Assembly (NCBI RefSeq): GCF_001839655.2
Contig: NZ_CP056087.1
Location: 2,108,001-2,172,000, forward strand
Direction: 5' to 3'
Source: Pseudomonas argentinensis
GTDB lineage: Bacteria > Pseudomonadota > Gammaproteobacteria > Pseudomonadales > Pseudomonadaceae
DNA length: 64,000 bases
The notes under the pieces: model-generated
What the model was told of the DNA's origin: nothing
Databases searched by the model: none
Seen by the model: the letters and a program-made list of their open reading frames with translations, nothing else
In this document: positions 9,635-21,514 of the stretch, in pieces
How positions within the stretch are numbered: position 1 is the first letter of the stretch
How the letters are laid out: every line of letters begins with the position of its first letter
Translations under genes and position numbers: made by a program

Positions 9635-10651
9635 ATGATCGTTCGCTCCGTACGTGCCAGTGACCTGCCGGCACTGATCGACCTGGCGCGCAGCACCGGC
9701 ACCGGTCTGACCACCCTGCCGGCCAACGAAGCGCGCCTGGCCTACCGGGTCGGCCGCGCCGAAAAGACCTTCAGCGGCGAAGCCGAGCGCGGCGACTGCG
9801 ACTACATGTTCGTGCTCGAGGACGACGACGGCCGCGTGCTGGGCATCTCCGCCATCGCCGGTGGGGTCGGCTTGCGCGAGTCCTGGTACAACTATCGGGT
9901 CGGCCTCACCGTTTGCGCCTCCCAGGAGCTGGGCATCCATCGCCAGGTGCCAACGCTGTTTCTGGCCAACGACCTGACCGGCCATTCCGAGCTGTGCTCG
10001 CTGTTCCTGCATGCCGATCACCGAACTGGCCTGAACGGGCGCCTGCTGTCCAAGGCGCGTTTCTTGTTCATCGCCGAATTCCGTGAGCGCTTTGGCGACA
10101 AGATCATCGCCGAGATGCGTGGCGTGTCCGATGAGCAGGGACGATCGCCGTTCTGGGAGTGCCTGGGCCGGCACTTCTTCCGCATGGAATTCTCCCAGGC
10201 GGACTACCTGACCGGTGTCGGCAACAAGGCCTTCATCGCCGAGCTGATGCCGCGCTTCCCGCTCTACACCTGCTTTCTGTCCGAGGCCGCCCGTGAGGTG
10301 ATCGGTCGGGTGCACCCGGACACCGAGCCGGCGCTGGCGATGCTCAAATCCGAGGGCTTCAGCTACCAGGGCTATGTCGACATCTTCGACGCCGGCCCGG
10401 CCATCGAGGCGGAAACCGCCAAGATCCGTGCGATTCGCGACAGTCAGTTGCTGGTGCTGGCCATCGGCACGCCGGGTGACGATGCACCGGTGTACCTGGT
10501 GCACAACCGCAAGCAGGCGGATTGCCGCATCACCGCGGCCCGTGCGCGGATGGCCGCCGGCACCCTGGTGGTCGACCCGCTGACCGCCCGGCGGCTGCGC
10601 CTGAATGTCGGCGATCAGGTGCGGGCGGTGCCCCTGGCGGTAAAGGCCTGA
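9635..10651 (+). CDS. aruG: Arginine N-succinyltransferase beta subunit AruG
   Basis: 338 aa from ATG 9635 (CCGGAGG upstream). AstA family: MIVRSVRASDLPALIDLA, LFLANDLTGHSELCSLFLH, SPFWECLGRHFFRMEF and ELMPRFPLYTCFLS align motif by motif with AruF. It is the second subunit of the heteromeric arginine/ornithine succinyltransferase. It lies 52 nt after aruF. The following 290 nt hold a palindromic repeat that separates it from aruD. Confidence 0.95.
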   Translation: MIVRSVRASDLPALIDLARSTGTGLTTLPANEARLAYRVGRAEKTFSGEAERGDCDYMFVLEDDDGRVLGISAIAGGVGLRESWYNYRVGLTVCASQELGIHRQVPTLFLANDLTGHSELCSLFLHADHRTGLNGRLLSKARFLFIAEFRERFGDKIIAEMRGVSDEQGRSPFWECLGRHFFRMEFSQADYLTGVGNKAFIAELMPRFPLYTCFLSEAAREVIGRVHPDTEPALAMLKSEGFSYQGYVDIFDAGPAIEAETAKIRAIRDSQLLVLAIGTPGDDAPVYLVHNRKQADCRITAARARMAAGTLVVDPLTARRLRLNVGDQVRAVPLAVKA

Positions 10652-10697
10652 GCAAGCCATTGATGTGACCCGGAGCGGCGCGCCGCCCCGACCGGTA

Positions 10698-10853
10698 AGA
10701 GCCTGTTCAAAGTCTCGCGAGCTAGAGCAATGCAAGGCCTAGGCGGCCCCACAAAAACAGGCGAGGACGCGGAGTTTACGAGCTGTAAATGAGCAGTCCG
10801 AGCCTGTTTTTAACGCCGCAGTGCCGACGCGCAGCTGACTTTGAACAGGTTCT
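10698..10853. repeat. Palindromic repeat, family A copy 2 (about 156 nt) inside the aru operon
   Basis: Outer arms AGAGCCTGTTCAAAGT and ACTTTGAACAGGTTCT pair almost perfectly, as do inner arms AAAAACAGGC and GCCTGTTTTT. The core TACGAGCTGTAAATGAGC is the reverse complement of copy 1. It occupies most of the 290-nt gap between aruG and aruD. As RNA it would form a long stem within the operon message. Confidence 0.88.
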
Positions 10854-10938
10854 AAGGTCGCCATAGAGCGGCAGCCGTTACAGGTAACGGACCGTCGCCC
10901 CGCGCCGGCCTGTGCAACCGTGAAGCCTGGAGTGATAG

Positions 10939-13789
<2,851 letters not shown>

Positions 13790-13793
<4 letters not shown>

Positions 13794-14074
13794 GCGACGC
13801 CCTGCAACTGATCCTCGAAGACGCCGACGGCACCCAGCTGGAAACCTCGTGCACCCGTTTTGCCGTGATGTGGCAAGGCAAGGAAGTGTGGATTCAGCAG
13901 GTCGGCAACGGCCAACTGATGATCGGCGTGGATGTCGCCGAGGGCGATACCGAGTACGCCAATCTGTTGCTGCGCCCGCTGGCCACCAACCTGGTCAGCC
14001 TGGAACTGGAAATGGAGCCGGCTGATGACGGCGCCGACGACGACCACGTCCATGGTCCGGACTGCAATCACTGA
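13790..14074 (+). CDS. Small conserved aru-operon protein of unknown function (94 aa)
   Basis: 94 aa starting in a 4-nt overlap with aruB. It lies between aruB and aruE, where P. aeruginosa also has a small extra gene. The acidic protein [20 protein letters not shown] has no signal peptide or membrane segment. It ends with a His/Asp-rich tail, [12 protein letters not shown], that could bind a metal ion. Some databases label relatives as topoisomerase II, for which I see no support. Translational coupling argues for a role tied to arginine catabolism, perhaps metal handling for the zinc enzyme AruE 8 nt downstream, but this is a guess. Confidence 0.8.
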
Positions 14075-14082
14075 GGTACGCC

Positions 14083-15093
14083 ATGCTCGCCCTCGGCAAA
14101 CTGCTCGAATTGACCCTGACTGGCCATGAGCCGGCTTCGAAGATCCAGTTGACGCCGCAGGGCACGCGCTTGCGCTGGCTGGCCGAGGGCGCCCTTGAAA
14201 TCACCCCGGCCTGTGGGCGCGACAACGGCATGGATCTGCTGCTGTCGGCCGGTATCCACGGCAACGAGACCGCGCCGATCGAGCTGCTCGACCGCCTGCT
14301 GCGCCGCATCGCCCGCAACGAGCTGCAGCCCCGCGCCCGGGTGCTGCTGCTGTTCGGCAACCCGGCGGCGATGCGCCGGGGCGAGCGTTTCGTCGAGCAG
14401 GACCTCAACCGGCTGTTCAGCGGCCGCCATGAGTTGAGCAGCGGTGCCGAGGCGATGCGCGCTTGCGAGCTCGAGCACCTGGTTTCGTCGTTCTTCGCCG
14501 ACCCTGGCCGCGAGCGCCTGCATTACGACCTGCACACCGCGATCCGCGCCTCGCGCATCGAGCAATTCGCCCTTTATCCCTGGGCCGAGGGGCGTCGCCA
14601 GGCGCGCCGCGAATGCGCACGCCTGCAGGCCGCCGGCATCGATGCGGTGCTGCTGCAGAGCAAACCCTCGACCACCTTCAGCGCCTACACCTATGCCGAG
14701 CTGGGCGCTGAAGCCTTCACCCTGGAGCTGGGCAAGGCCAGGCCGTTCGGCCATAACGAGCGGGTCAACCTGGACCTTCTCGAGGCGCGCCTGCAGGCCA
14801 TTATCGAAGGCAACGAGCCGCCGATCGAGGACGATGCCATCGACCAGCTGAAGCTGTTCGCCTTCGCCCGCGAGCTGATCAAGCACAGCGATGCCTTCAC
14901 CCTGCACCTGCCGGCCGACGTGGAGAATTTCACCGAGCTGGCGCCCGGCTATCTGCTTGCCGAGGACCTGGCCAACAGCCGCTGGGTGGTGGAGGAGCAG
15001 GGCGCACGCATCATCTTTCCCAATCCCAAGGTGCACAACGGCCAGCGGGCCGGCATTCTTATCGTGCCGGCCGAGGCTTCGCTGCTGGCGTGA
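14083..15093 (+). CDS. aruE: Succinylglutamate desuccinylase AruE (AstE)
   Basis: 336 aa from ATG 14083, 8 nt after the preceding gene. It is a zinc-dependent M14-like deacylase: His59 and Glu62 in GIHGNE and His151 in DLHTAIR are the metal ligands. [17 protein letters not shown] and [10 protein letters not shown] near residues 219-228 are typical of AstE. It hydrolyses N-succinylglutamate to succinate and glutamate, the last step of the pathway. It completes the aruCFGDBE operon. Confidence 0.95.
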   Translation: MLALGKLLELTLTGHEPASKIQLTPQGTRLRWLAEGALEITPACGRDNGMDLLLSAGIHGNETAPIELLDRLLRRIARNELQPRARVLLLFGNPAAMRRGERFVEQDLNRLFSGRHELSSGAEAMRACELEHLVSSFFADPGRERLHYDLHTAIRASRIEQFALYPWAEGRRQARRECARLQAAGIDAVLLQSKPSTTFSAYTYAELGAEAFTLELGKARPFGHNERVNLDLLEARLQAIIEGNEPPIEDDAIDQLKLFAFARELIKHSDAFTLHLPADVENFTELAPGYLLAEDLANSRWVVEEQGARIIFPNPKVHNGQRAGILIVPAEASLLA

Positions 15094-15131
15094 GCGCCGA
15101 AACCCATCCCTTCGCATGCACAGGAGTGCCC

Positions 15132-16133
15132 ATGCCCATCATCGATCTGCGTAGCGACACCGTGACCCAACCCACCGCCGGCATGCGCGAAGCGATGCTG
15201 GCCGCCGAGCTGGGCGATGACGTGTACGGCGAAGACCCGACCGTCAACCGTCTGGAGCAGCGCCTGGCCCGGGATCTGGGCTTCGCCGCCGCGCTGTTCG
15301 TGCCCACTGGCACCATGAGCAACCTGCTCGGCCTGATGGCCCACTGCGAGCGCGGTGACGAATACATCGTTGGCCAGCAGGCCCACACCTACAAGTACGA
15401 GGGTGGTGGCGCGGCCGTACTGGGTTCCATTCAGCCCCAGCCGCTGGACATGGAAGACGACGGCTCTCTGGATCTGGCAAGGGTCGAGGCGGCGATCAAG
15501 CAGGACGACTTCCATTTCGCCCGCACCCGCCTGCTGGCGCTGGAAAACACCATGCAGGGCAAGGTGCTGCCAGTGGAGTACCTGGCCGAGGCCCGCGACT
15601 TCACCCGTGACAAGGGCCTGGCGCTGCACCTGGACGGCGCACGGCTGTACAACGCAGCGGTCCGGCTGGGTGTCGAGGCGCGGGAGATCACCCGGCATTT
15701 CGATTCGGTGTCCGTGTGCCTGTCCAAGGGCCTGGGCGCGCCGGTCGGCTCGGTGCTGTGCGGCAGCGAGGCGCTGATCGGCAAGGCCCGGCGCCTGCGC
15801 AAGATGGTCGGCGGCGGCATGCGCCAGGCCGGTGTGCTGGCGGCGGCCGGGCTGTATGCCCTGGACCATCAGGTCGAGCGCCTGGTCGAGGATCACGCCA
15901 ATGCCGAATCCCTGGCGGCCGGTCTGCGAGAACTGGGCTATTCGGTCGAGCCGGTGCAGACCAACATGGTCTACGTGCAGGTCGGCGAGCGCGCCGCGGC
16001 GCTCAAGGCCTTTTGCGCCGAGCGTGGCATCCGCCTGAGCGCCGCGCCGCGTCTGCGCATGGTCACGCATCTGGATGTGGATGCCGGCGCCATGGCCCAG
16101 GTCATCGAGGCCTTCGCCGCCTTCCGCGCCTGA
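15132..16133 (+). CDS. ltaE: Low-specificity L-threonine aldolase
   Basis: 333 aa from ATG 15132 (CAGGAG 7 nt upstream). An in-frame region upstream overlaps aruE and is not needed. Fold-type I PLP enzyme: [18 protein letters not shown] at the N-terminus, [24 protein letters not shown] near residues 163-175 and [16 protein letters not shown] with PLP Lys199. It cleaves L-threonine and L-allo-threonine to glycine and acetaldehyde. It starts 38 nt after aruE and could be the distal gene of that operon. It is followed by the alaS promoter. Confidence 0.93.
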   Translation: MPIIDLRSDTVTQPTAGMREAMLAAELGDDVYGEDPTVNRLEQRLARDLGFAAALFVPTGTMSNLLGLMAHCERGDEYIVGQQAHTYKYEGGGAAVLGSIQPQPLDMEDDGSLDLARVEAAIKQDDFHFARTRLLALENTMQGKVLPVEYLAEARDFTRDKGLALHLDGARLYNAAVRLGVEAREITRHFDSVSVCLSKGLGAPVGSVLCGSEALIGKARRLRKMVGGGMRQAGVLAAAGLYALDHQVERLVEDHANAESLAAGLRELGYSVEPVQTNMVYVQVGERAAALKAFCAERGIRLSAAPRLRMVTHLDVDAGAMAQVIEAFAAFRA

Positions 16134-16224
16134 GTGGGCTTGCACGGCGCCAGGTTTCTCCCTGGCCGCTGCCGCCCGGGCGTTTTCCGGCCATCGCGCC
16201 GCCTGCAAATAATTCAGCCCATGG

Positions 16225-16254
16225 CCTAGCCGCCGCGGACAAGCCCGATATAAT
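16225..16254 (+). promoter_or_regulatory. Probable alaS promoter
   Basis: A perfect TATAAT -10 lies at 16249-16254, with only a weak -35 match about 17 nt upstream. Transcription would start near 16261 and read through the palindromic repeat at 16281-16418 before reaching alaS. Confidence 0.5.
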
Positions 16255-16280
16255 GCGGGCTTTTGCCGGCTCTGCCGTGC

Positions 16281-16418
16281 AGGCTGTGTGAAAGCTACTG
16301 CGCTCGGCCATGCTGCGTTAAAAATCGGTTCGGAATGCTCATTTACAGCTCGTAAACTCCGCTTCCTCACCGATTTTTGCCTTGCCTGACCTTCGCTCAC
16401 CACGTTTTCACACAGCCT
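16281..16418. repeat. Palindromic repeat, family A copy 3 (about 138 nt) in the alaS leader
   Basis: Outer arms AGGCTGTGTGAAA and TTTTCACACAGCCT pair, as do inner arms AAAAATCGGT and ACCGATTTTT. The core GCTCATTTACAGCTCGTAAA matches copies 1 and 2 exactly, but both pairs of arms differ from theirs in a compensated way. It sits between the apparent alaS promoter and its ribosome site. Confidence 0.85.
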
Positions 16419-16449
16419 GCCTGACCGCCTGTTTTCCTGGAAAATGCCA

Positions 16450-19074
16450 ATGAAAAGCGCAGAAATCCGTGAAGCTTTCCTGAGCTTCTTCGAAGAGAAG
16501 GGGCACACCCGTGTCGCTTCCAGCTCCCTGATTCCGAACAACGACCCCACGTTGCTGTTCACCAACGCTGGCATGAACCAGTTCAAGGACTGCTTCCTGG
16601 GCCTGGAAAAGCGCGCCTATACCCGTGCCGCCACCAGCCAGAAGTGCGTGCGCGCCGGTGGCAAGCACAATGATCTGGAAAACGTCGGTTATACCGCGCG
16701 TCACCACACCTTCTTCGAAATGCTCGGCAACTTCAGCTTTGGTGACTATTTCAAGCGCGATGCCATCCACTTCGCCTGGGAATTCCTCACCGGTGACAAG
16801 TGGCTGAAATTGCCCAAGGACAAGCTCTGGGTCACGGTGTATGCCACCGATGACGAGGCCTACGACATCTGGAACAAGGAAGTCGGCGTGCCGGCCGAGC
16901 GGATGATCCGCATCGGCGACAACAAGGGCGCGCCCTACGCCTCCGACAACTTCTGGACCATGGGCGATACCGGCCCGTGCGGCCCGTGCACCGAGATCTT
17001 CTTCGATCACGGCGAGCACATTTGGGGCGGCCCACCCGGCTCGCCCGAAGAAGACGGCGACCGCTACATCGAGATCTGGAACAACGTGTTCATGCAGTTC
17101 AACCGTACCGCGGACGGCGTGCTGCATCCGCTGCCGGCGCCGAGCGTGGACACCGGCATGGGCCTGGAGCGCGTCAGCGCGGTGCTGCAGCACGTCAACT
17201 CCAACTACGAGATCGACCTGTTCCAGAGCCTGCTGGCGGCCAGCGCCCAGGCCATCGGCTGCGCCAACAACGATGACGCCTCGCTGAAAGTGGTGGCGGA
17301 CCACATCCGTTCCTGCAGCTTCCTGATCGCCGACGGCGTCACGCCGTCCAACGAGGGTCGCGGCTACGTGCTGCGCCGCATCATTCGCCGCGCCTGCCGT
17401 CACGGCAACAAGCTGGGCGCCAAGGGCAGCTTCTTCCACAAGATCGTCGCGGCCCTGGCGGGCGAGATGGGCGACGCCTTCCCGGAACTGAAACAGCAGC
17501 AGGCGCATATCGAGCGCGTGCTGAAGACCGAAGAAGAGCAGTTCGCCAAGACCCTGGAGCAGGGCCTGAAGATTCTCGAGCAGGACCTGGCCGAGCTCGA
17601 GGGCAGGGTGATTCCGGGTGAAGTGATCTTCAAGCTTTACGACACCTACGGCTTCCCGATGGACCTGACCGGCGACATCGCCCGCGAGCGCGAGCTGACC
17701 CTCGACGAAGCCGGCTTCGAACGGGAAATGGAAGCCCAGCGCGTCCGTGCCCGTTCCGCCAGCGCCTTCGGTGTGGACTACAACAACCTGGTCAAGGTAG
17801 ACGCCGATACCCGTTTCCTCGGCTACGGCGCCACCGTGGCCAGCGGCCAGTTGCTGGTGCTGCTGCGCGACGGTCAGTCCGTCGACACCCTGAACGAAGG
17901 CGAGGAGGGCGTCGTGGTGCTCGATCAGACGCCGTTCTACGCCGAATCCGGCGGCCAGATCGGTGACTGTGGCTTCCTCGAAGGCCCGGGCGTGCGTTTC
18001 GATGTGCGCGACACCACCAAGGTGGGCGGCGCCTGGCTGCATCATGGTGTGGTCAGCAAGGGCAGCCTGAGCGTCGGCGCCACCATCAACGCCGAAGTGG
18101 ATGCCTCGGTGCGCACCGCCACCGGCCTCAACCACTCGGCTACCCACCTGCTGCACGCCGCGCTGCGCCAGGTGCTCGGTGAGCACGTGCAGCAGAAGGG
18201 TTCGCTGGTCGACAGTCAACGCCTGCGTTTCGACTTCAGCCACTTCGAGGCGATCAAGCCCGAGCAGTTGAGAGAGCTGGAAGAGATCGTCAACCGCGAA
18301 GTGCGCCGCAACACCCCGGTGCAGACCGAGGAGATGGATATCGAAAGCGCCAAGGCCAAGGGCGCCATGGCGCTGTTCGGCGAGAAGTACGGTGACAGCG
18401 TGCGCGTGCTGACCATGGGCGACGGCTTCTCGGTCGAACTGTGCGGCGGCATCCATGCCAACCGCACCGGCGACATCGGCGTGTTCAAGATCGTCAGCGA
18501 AGGTGGCGTGGCGGCTGGCGTGCGCCGTATCGAAGCGGTCACCGGGGCAGCGGCCTTCGCTTACCTGAACGGTGCCGAAGAGCAGCTGAAAGAAGCGGCA
18601 ACCCTGGTCAAGGGCAGTCGCGACAACCTGCTCGACAAGCTTTCGGCCGTGCTCGATCGCAATCGCCAGCTGGAAAAGGAACTGGAGCAGCTCAAGGCCA
18701 AGGCGGCCAGCGCGGCGGGTAGCGACCTGGCCGGTTCGGCCGTCGATATCAAAGGCGTGAAGACGCTCAGCGCGCGCATCGATGGCCTGGATGGCAAGGG
18801 CCTGCTGGCGCTGGTCGATCAACTGAAGAACAAACTCGGCAGCGCGGTGATCCTGCTCGGCGGCGTGCAGGACGACAAGGTCGTGCTGGTGGCCGGCGTG
18901 ACCCAGGACCTGACCGCCAAGCTGAAGGCCGGCGACCTGATGAAACAGGCCGCCGCGGCTGTCGGCGGCAAGGGCGGTGGTCGCCCGGACATGGCGCAGG
19001 GCGGTGGGGTCGATGCGGCCGCGCTCGACGGCGCCCTGGCGCTGGTCGGCCCGTTCGTCGAGCAGGGTCTTTAA
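16450..19074 (+). CDS. alaS: Alanyl-tRNA synthetase
   Basis: 874 aa from ATG 16450 ([19 protein letters not shown], the usual pseudomonad start). An ATG two codons upstream is also in frame. Class II synthetase: motif 1/2 region in [15 protein letters not shown] and [15 protein letters not shown], motif 3 in [14 protein letters not shown], the editing domain with [16 protein letters not shown] (HxxxH) and [13 protein letters not shown], and a C-terminal DHHA1 domain ([11 protein letters not shown]). It charges tRNA-Ala. The transcript leader contains a palindromic repeat. A strong hairpin follows the stop. Confidence 0.98.
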   Translation: MKSAEIREAFLSFFEEKGHTRVASSSLIPNNDPTLLFTNAGMNQFKDCFLGLEKRAYTRAATSQKCVRAGGKHNDLENVGYTARHHTFFEMLGNFSFGDYFKRDAIHFAWEFLTGDKWLKLPKDKLWVTVYATDDEAYDIWNKEVGVPAERMIRIGDNKGAPYASDNFWTMGDTGPCGPCTEIFFDHGEHIWGGPPGSPEEDGDRYIEIWNNVFMQFNRTADGVLHPLPAPSVDTGMGLERVSAVLQHVNSNYEIDLFQSLLAASAQAIGCANNDDASLKVVADHIRSCSFLIADGVTPSNEGRGYVLRRIIRRACRHGNKLGAKGSFFHKIVAALAGEMGDAFPELKQQQAHIERVLKTEEEQFAKTLEQGLKILEQDLAELEGRVIPGEVIFKLYDTYGFPMDLTGDIARERELTLDEAGFEREMEAQRVRARSASAFGVDYNNLVKVDADTRFLGYGATVASGQLLVLLRDGQSVDTLNEGEEGVVVLDQTPFYAESGGQIGDCGFLEGPGVRFDVRDTTKVGGAWLHHGVVSKGSLSVGATINAEVDASVRTATGLNHSATHLLHAALRQVLGEHVQQKGSLVDSQRLRFDFSHFEAIKPEQLRELEEIVNREVRRNTPVQTEEMDIESAKAKGAMALFGEKYGDSVRVLTMGDGFSVELCGGIHANRTGDIGVFKIVSEGGVAAGVRRIEAVTGAAAFAYLNGAEEQLKEAATLVKGSRDNLLDKLSAVLDRNRQLEKELEQLKAKAASAAGSDLAGSAVDIKGVKTLSARIDGLDGKGLLALVDQLKNKLGSAVILLGGVQDDKVVLVAGVTQDLTAKLKAGDLMKQAAAAVGGKGGGRPDMAQGGGVDAAALDGALALVGPFVEQGL

Positions 19075-19096
19075 GGCCCCGTAACTCAAGCGTGAA

Positions 19097-19128
19097 CAGG
19101 CCGCTCGCCATGCCCGGCGAGCGGCCTG
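19097..19128 (+). terminator. Strong hairpin after alaS (no U-tract)
   Basis: A 13-bp perfect stem, CAGGCCGCTCGCC with GGCGAGCGGCCTG, around a 6-nt loop, 22 nt after the alaS stop. There is no run of T after it, so it may pause or process RNA rather than terminate alone. Confidence 0.45.
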
Positions 19129-19184
19129 GGTGTGCGGTGTTGTCTGTTTAATGGGCGCCCTTCACGGGCTGAGGCAGCTTTGAA

Positions 19185-20423
19185 ATGGCTTTGATCGTAC
19201 AGAAATTCGGCGGTACCTCCGTCGGCACCGTCGAGCGTATTGCGCAGGTCGCCGAGAAGGTGAAGAAATTCCGCGAGAAGGGCGACGACATCGTCGTCGT
19301 GGTATCGGCCATGAGCGGCGAGACCAATCGCCTTATCGACCTGGCCAAGCAGATCAGCGATGACCAGCCGATTGCGCGCGAACTCGACGTCATGGTCTCC
19401 ACCGGCGAGCAGGTGACCATCGCCCTGCTGGCCATGGCGCTGATCAAGCGTGGCGTGCCGGCGGTGTCCTACACCGGCAGCCAGGTGCGCATCCTGACCG
19501 ACAGTGCGCACACCAAGGCGCGCATTCTGAGCATCGACGACACCAACATTCGCGCCGACCTCAAGGCGGGCCGCGTGGTGGTGGTCGCCGGTTTCCAGGG
19601 TGTCGACGAGCAGGGCAACATCACCACCCTCGGCCGTGGCGGCTCCGATACCACGGGTGTGGCCCTGGCTGCCGCCCTGAAGGCTGACGAATGCCAGATA
19701 TACACCGATGTAGATGGCGTTTACACCACCGACCCGCGCGTGGTGCCCAAGGCCCAGCGTCTGGAGAAGATCACCTTCGAAGAGATGCTGGAAATGGCCA
19801 GCCTCGGCTCCAAGGTGCTGCAAATCCGTTCGGTGGAATTCGCCGGCAAGTACAACGTCCCGCTGCGCGTTCTGCACAGCTTCCAGGAGGGTCCGGGCAC
19901 CCTCATTACCCTTGATGAAGAGGAATCCATGGAACAGCCGATCATCTCCGGCATCGCCTTCAATCGCGACGAAGCCAAGCTGACCATCCGTGGCGTGCCT
20001 GACCTGCCGGGCGTTGCGTTCAAGATTCTCGGCCCGATCAGCTCCGCCAACATCGAAGTGGACATGATCGTGCAGAATGTCGCGCACGATAACACCACCG
20101 ACTTCACTTTCACCGTGCACCGCAACGACTACCAGCACGCTCAGCAGGTGCTCGAAGCCACCGCGCGCGAACTCGGTGCCCGTGAAGTGGTCGGAGACGT
20201 TAACATCGCCAAGGTGTCCATCGTCGGCGTGGGTATGCGTTCCCATGCCGGTGTGGCCAGCCGCATGTTCGAGGCGTTGGCCAAGGAGAACATCAATATC
20301 CAGATGATCTCCACCTCCGAGATCAAGGTCTCGGTGGTCATCGAAGAGAAATATCTGGAATTGGCGGTGCGCGCCCTGCACACTGCGTTCGAACTCGATG
20401 CCCCGGCCCGTCAGGGCGACTGA
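19185..20423 (+). CDS. lysC: Aspartate kinase LysC
   Basis: 412 aa, the size of pseudomonad LysC. The kinase domain has KFGGTSVG at residues 7-14, VVVVSAMSGETNRLIDL, TTLGRGGSDTTGVALAAAL near 149-167 and CQIYTDVDGVYTTDPR. Two ACT-type regulatory repeats follow (about 265-335 and 345-405, with ISSANIEVDMIVQN and MSEIK-like STSEIKVSVVIEE). It phosphorylates aspartate at the head of the lysine, threonine and methionine branch, and the ACT domains bind feedback inhibitors. It lies 110 nt after alaS and is followed by an intrinsic terminator. Confidence 0.97.
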   Translation: MALIVQKFGGTSVGTVERIAQVAEKVKKFREKGDDIVVVVSAMSGETNRLIDLAKQISDDQPIARELDVMVSTGEQVTIALLAMALIKRGVPAVSYTGSQVRILTDSAHTKARILSIDDTNIRADLKAGRVVVVAGFQGVDEQGNITTLGRGGSDTTGVALAAALKADECQIYTDVDGVYTTDPRVVPKAQRLEKITFEEMLEMASLGSKVLQIRSVEFAGKYNVPLRVLHSFQEGPGTLITLDEEESMEQPIISGIAFNRDEAKLTIRGVPDLPGVAFKILGPISSANIEVDMIVQNVAHDNTTDFTFTVHRNDYQHAQQVLEATARELGAREVVGDVNIAKVSIVGVGMRSHAGVASRMFEALAKENINIQMISTSEIKVSVVIEEKYLELAVRALHTAFELDAPARQGD

Positions 20424-20433
20424 GGCATCCTGC

Positions 20434-20470
20434 AAAAGGCGCGGCTATCCGCGCCTTTTGTTGTTTTGGT
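20434..20470 (+). terminator. Rho-independent terminator after lysC
   Basis: AAAAGGCGCGG-CTAT-CCGCGCCTTTT followed by a T-rich run. It lies 10 nt after the lysC stop and separates lysC from rsmA. Confidence 0.88.
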
Positions 20471-20481
20471 TGGTGTTGGTG

Positions 20482-20510
20482 GAACTTTCCTTCCGTCCGT
20501 GCTGGTCAAT
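20482..20510 (+). promoter_or_regulatory. Possible AlgU (sigma-22) promoter upstream of rsmA
   Basis: GAACTT at 20482-20487 is a perfect AlgU -35. The -10-like TCAAT at 20506-20510 is imperfect and the 18-nt spacer is one longer than usual. In P. aeruginosa rsmA has an AlgU-dependent promoter in the same interval, which supports the assignment. Confidence 0.4.
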
Positions 20511-20602
20511 ACTTGAGTGCTGGCTGGTCGCTGTTGCGTCCGGCCGATGCTTTTCACGTTTGCAGACTTGTTGTCCGAAATTGAATCCGTAAGGAGAAAG
20601 GA

Positions 20603-20788
20603 ATGCTGATTCTGACTCGCCGGGTCGGAGAGACCCTGATGGTGGGTGACGAAGTCACTGTCACCGTATTGGGTGTTAAAGGTAATCAGGTGCGGATTGG
20701 CGTCAACGCGCCGAAGGAAGTCGCCGTTCACCGCGAAGAGATTTACCAACGCATCCAGAAAGAGAAGGGCGAAGAACCAAACCATTAA
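20603..20788 (+). CDS. rsmA: Carbon storage regulator RsmA (CsrA)
   Basis: 61 aa: [18 protein letters not shown] at the start, then [21 protein letters not shown], which contains the conserved Arg44 RNA-contact residue, and the tail [17 protein letters not shown]. It differs from P. aeruginosa RsmA at only a few positions by eye. AAGGAGAAAGGA precedes the start. RsmA is a homodimeric RNA-binding protein that recognises GGA in hairpin loops and represses translation of secondary-metabolism and biofilm genes. It is titrated by RsmY/RsmZ-type RNAs. Followed by a tRNA cluster, as in other pseudomonads. Confidence 0.98.
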   Translation: MLILTRRVGETLMVGDEVTVTVLGVKGNQVRIGVNAPKEVAVHREEIYQRIQKEKGEEPNH

Positions 20789-20807
20789 TTTTTCTCAAAA
20801 TTTTGGT

Positions 20808-20835
20808 TTGCAAACGGGGAAAACATGTTTATCAT
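20808..20835 (+). promoter_or_regulatory. Promoter of the tRNA cluster
   Basis: TTGCAA at 20808-20813, 16-nt spacer, TATCAT at 20830-20835, ending 14 nt before the tRNA-Ser 5' end. Confidence 0.65.
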
Positions 20836-20849
20836 GCGCCCCGTGTTGC

Positions 20850-20940
20850 GGAGAGGTGGCCGAGTGGCCGAAGGCGCTCCCCTGCTAAGGGAGTACACCT
20901 CAAAAGGGTGTCGGGGGTTCGAATCCCCCCTTCTCCGCCA
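20850..20940 (+). tRNA. tRNA-Ser(GCT)
   Basis: 91 nt including an encoded CCA. Acceptor GGAGAGG pairs with CTTCTCC. The anticodon stem CTCCC/GGGAG encloses CTGCTAA with GCT at 20884-20886. It has a long class II variable arm and the T arm GGGGGTTCGAATCCCCC. It reads AGC/AGU serine codons. Confidence 0.98.
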
Positions 20941-21008
20941 TTATTTGACAAGCCGGGTTTTACCGGGCTGGCAAACAACCAGAGGTGATCTGGTATAAAA
21001 ACACCAAC

Positions 21009-21085
21009 GGACTCATAGCTCAGCTGGATAGAGTACTCGGCTACGAACCGAGCGGTCGGAGGTTCGAATCCTCCTGAGTCCGCCA
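21009..21085 (+). tRNA. tRNA-Arg(ACG), copy 1
   Basis: 77 nt with encoded CCA. Acceptor GGACTCA/TGAGTCC, D arm AGCTCAGCTGGATAGAGT, anticodon loop CTACGAA with ACG, and T arm GGAGGTTCGAATCCTCC. ACG is edited to ICG and reads CGU/CGC/CGA. It is the first of three identical copies. Confidence 0.98.
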
Positions 21086-21194
21086 TATTGAATGGCTTGC
21101 AGCAATGCAGGCCATTTTGTTTCAACCAGCGGTGATCTGGTCTAAAAGCGCCAAGATCGCATGAAAGCGTAGTGGCTTTCAGGTGATCCGTAAC

Positions 21195-21271
21195 GGACTC
21201 ATAGCTCAGCTGGATAGAGTACTCGGCTACGAACCGAGCGGTCGGAGGTTCGAATCCTCCTGAGTCCGCCA
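21195..21271 (+). tRNA. tRNA-Arg(ACG), copy 2
   Basis: Identical in sequence to copy 1 and placed 186 nt after it. The spacer is a near copy of the one after copy 1. Confidence 0.98.
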
Positions 21272-21382
21272 TATTGAATGGCTTGCAGCAGTGCAAGCGG
21301 TTTTGTTTCAACCAGCGGTGATCTGGTCTAAAAGCGCCAAGGATCGCATGAAAGCATGGTAGTTTTCAGGTGATCTTGTAAC

Positions 21383-21459
21383 GGACTCATAGCTCAGCTG
21401 GATAGAGTACTCGGCTACGAACCGAGCGGTCGGAGGTTCGAATCCTCCTGAGTCCGCCA
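21383..21459 (+). tRNA. tRNA-Arg(ACG), copy 3
   Basis: Identical to copies 1 and 2, 188 nt after copy 2. The tail differs: an intrinsic terminator follows instead of another spacer. Confidence 0.98.
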
Positions 21460-21464
21460 TACCA

Positions 21465-21495
21465 AAAGGGCCTGCAGCGATGCAGGCCCTTTTTC
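21465..21495 (+). terminator. Rho-independent terminator of the tRNA cluster
   Basis: AAAGGGCCTGCA-GCGA-TGCAGGCCCTTT followed by TTCTTT, 6 nt after the last tRNA. It also faces the 3' end of the convergent DUF4124-like gene. Confidence 0.9.
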
Positions 21496-21514
21496 TTTGC
21501 CTGGCGTTAGCCCC

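Larger units (their letters stand above)
21009..21459 (+). repeat. Tandem tRNA-Arg repeat array (period 186-188 nt)
   Basis: Three tRNA units and two near-identical spacers (TATTGAATGGCTTGCAGCA start, CAACCAGCGGTGATCTGGTC middle). The spacers differ by a few substitutions and a 2-nt length change, showing expansion by unequal recombination of a tRNA-plus-spacer unit. A related piece (ACAACCAGAGGTGATCTGGT) also precedes copy 1. Confidence 0.93.

Noticed and set aside
16408..19089. 893-codon open frame on the minus strand
   Set aside because: Exact antisense of alaS. Its protein is His/Gln/Val/Leu/Gly-rich without any fold signature, the usual mirror of a GC-rich gene.
20832..21311. 159-codon minus-strand frame with an internal duplication
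   Set aside because: It is the antisense of the tRNA-Ser and tRNA-Arg genes, and the duplication is the tandem tRNA array.
21009..21459. Regularly spaced repeats resembling a CRISPR array
   Set aside because: The repeated unit is a full tRNA-Arg gene plus spacer, the spacers are near-identical rather than unique, and no cas gene is present.
20850..21459. tRNA cluster as an integration site of a genomic island
   Set aside because: No integrase, no flanking partial tRNA repeat and no foreign genes next to it. mgtE follows as in core pseudomonad synteny.
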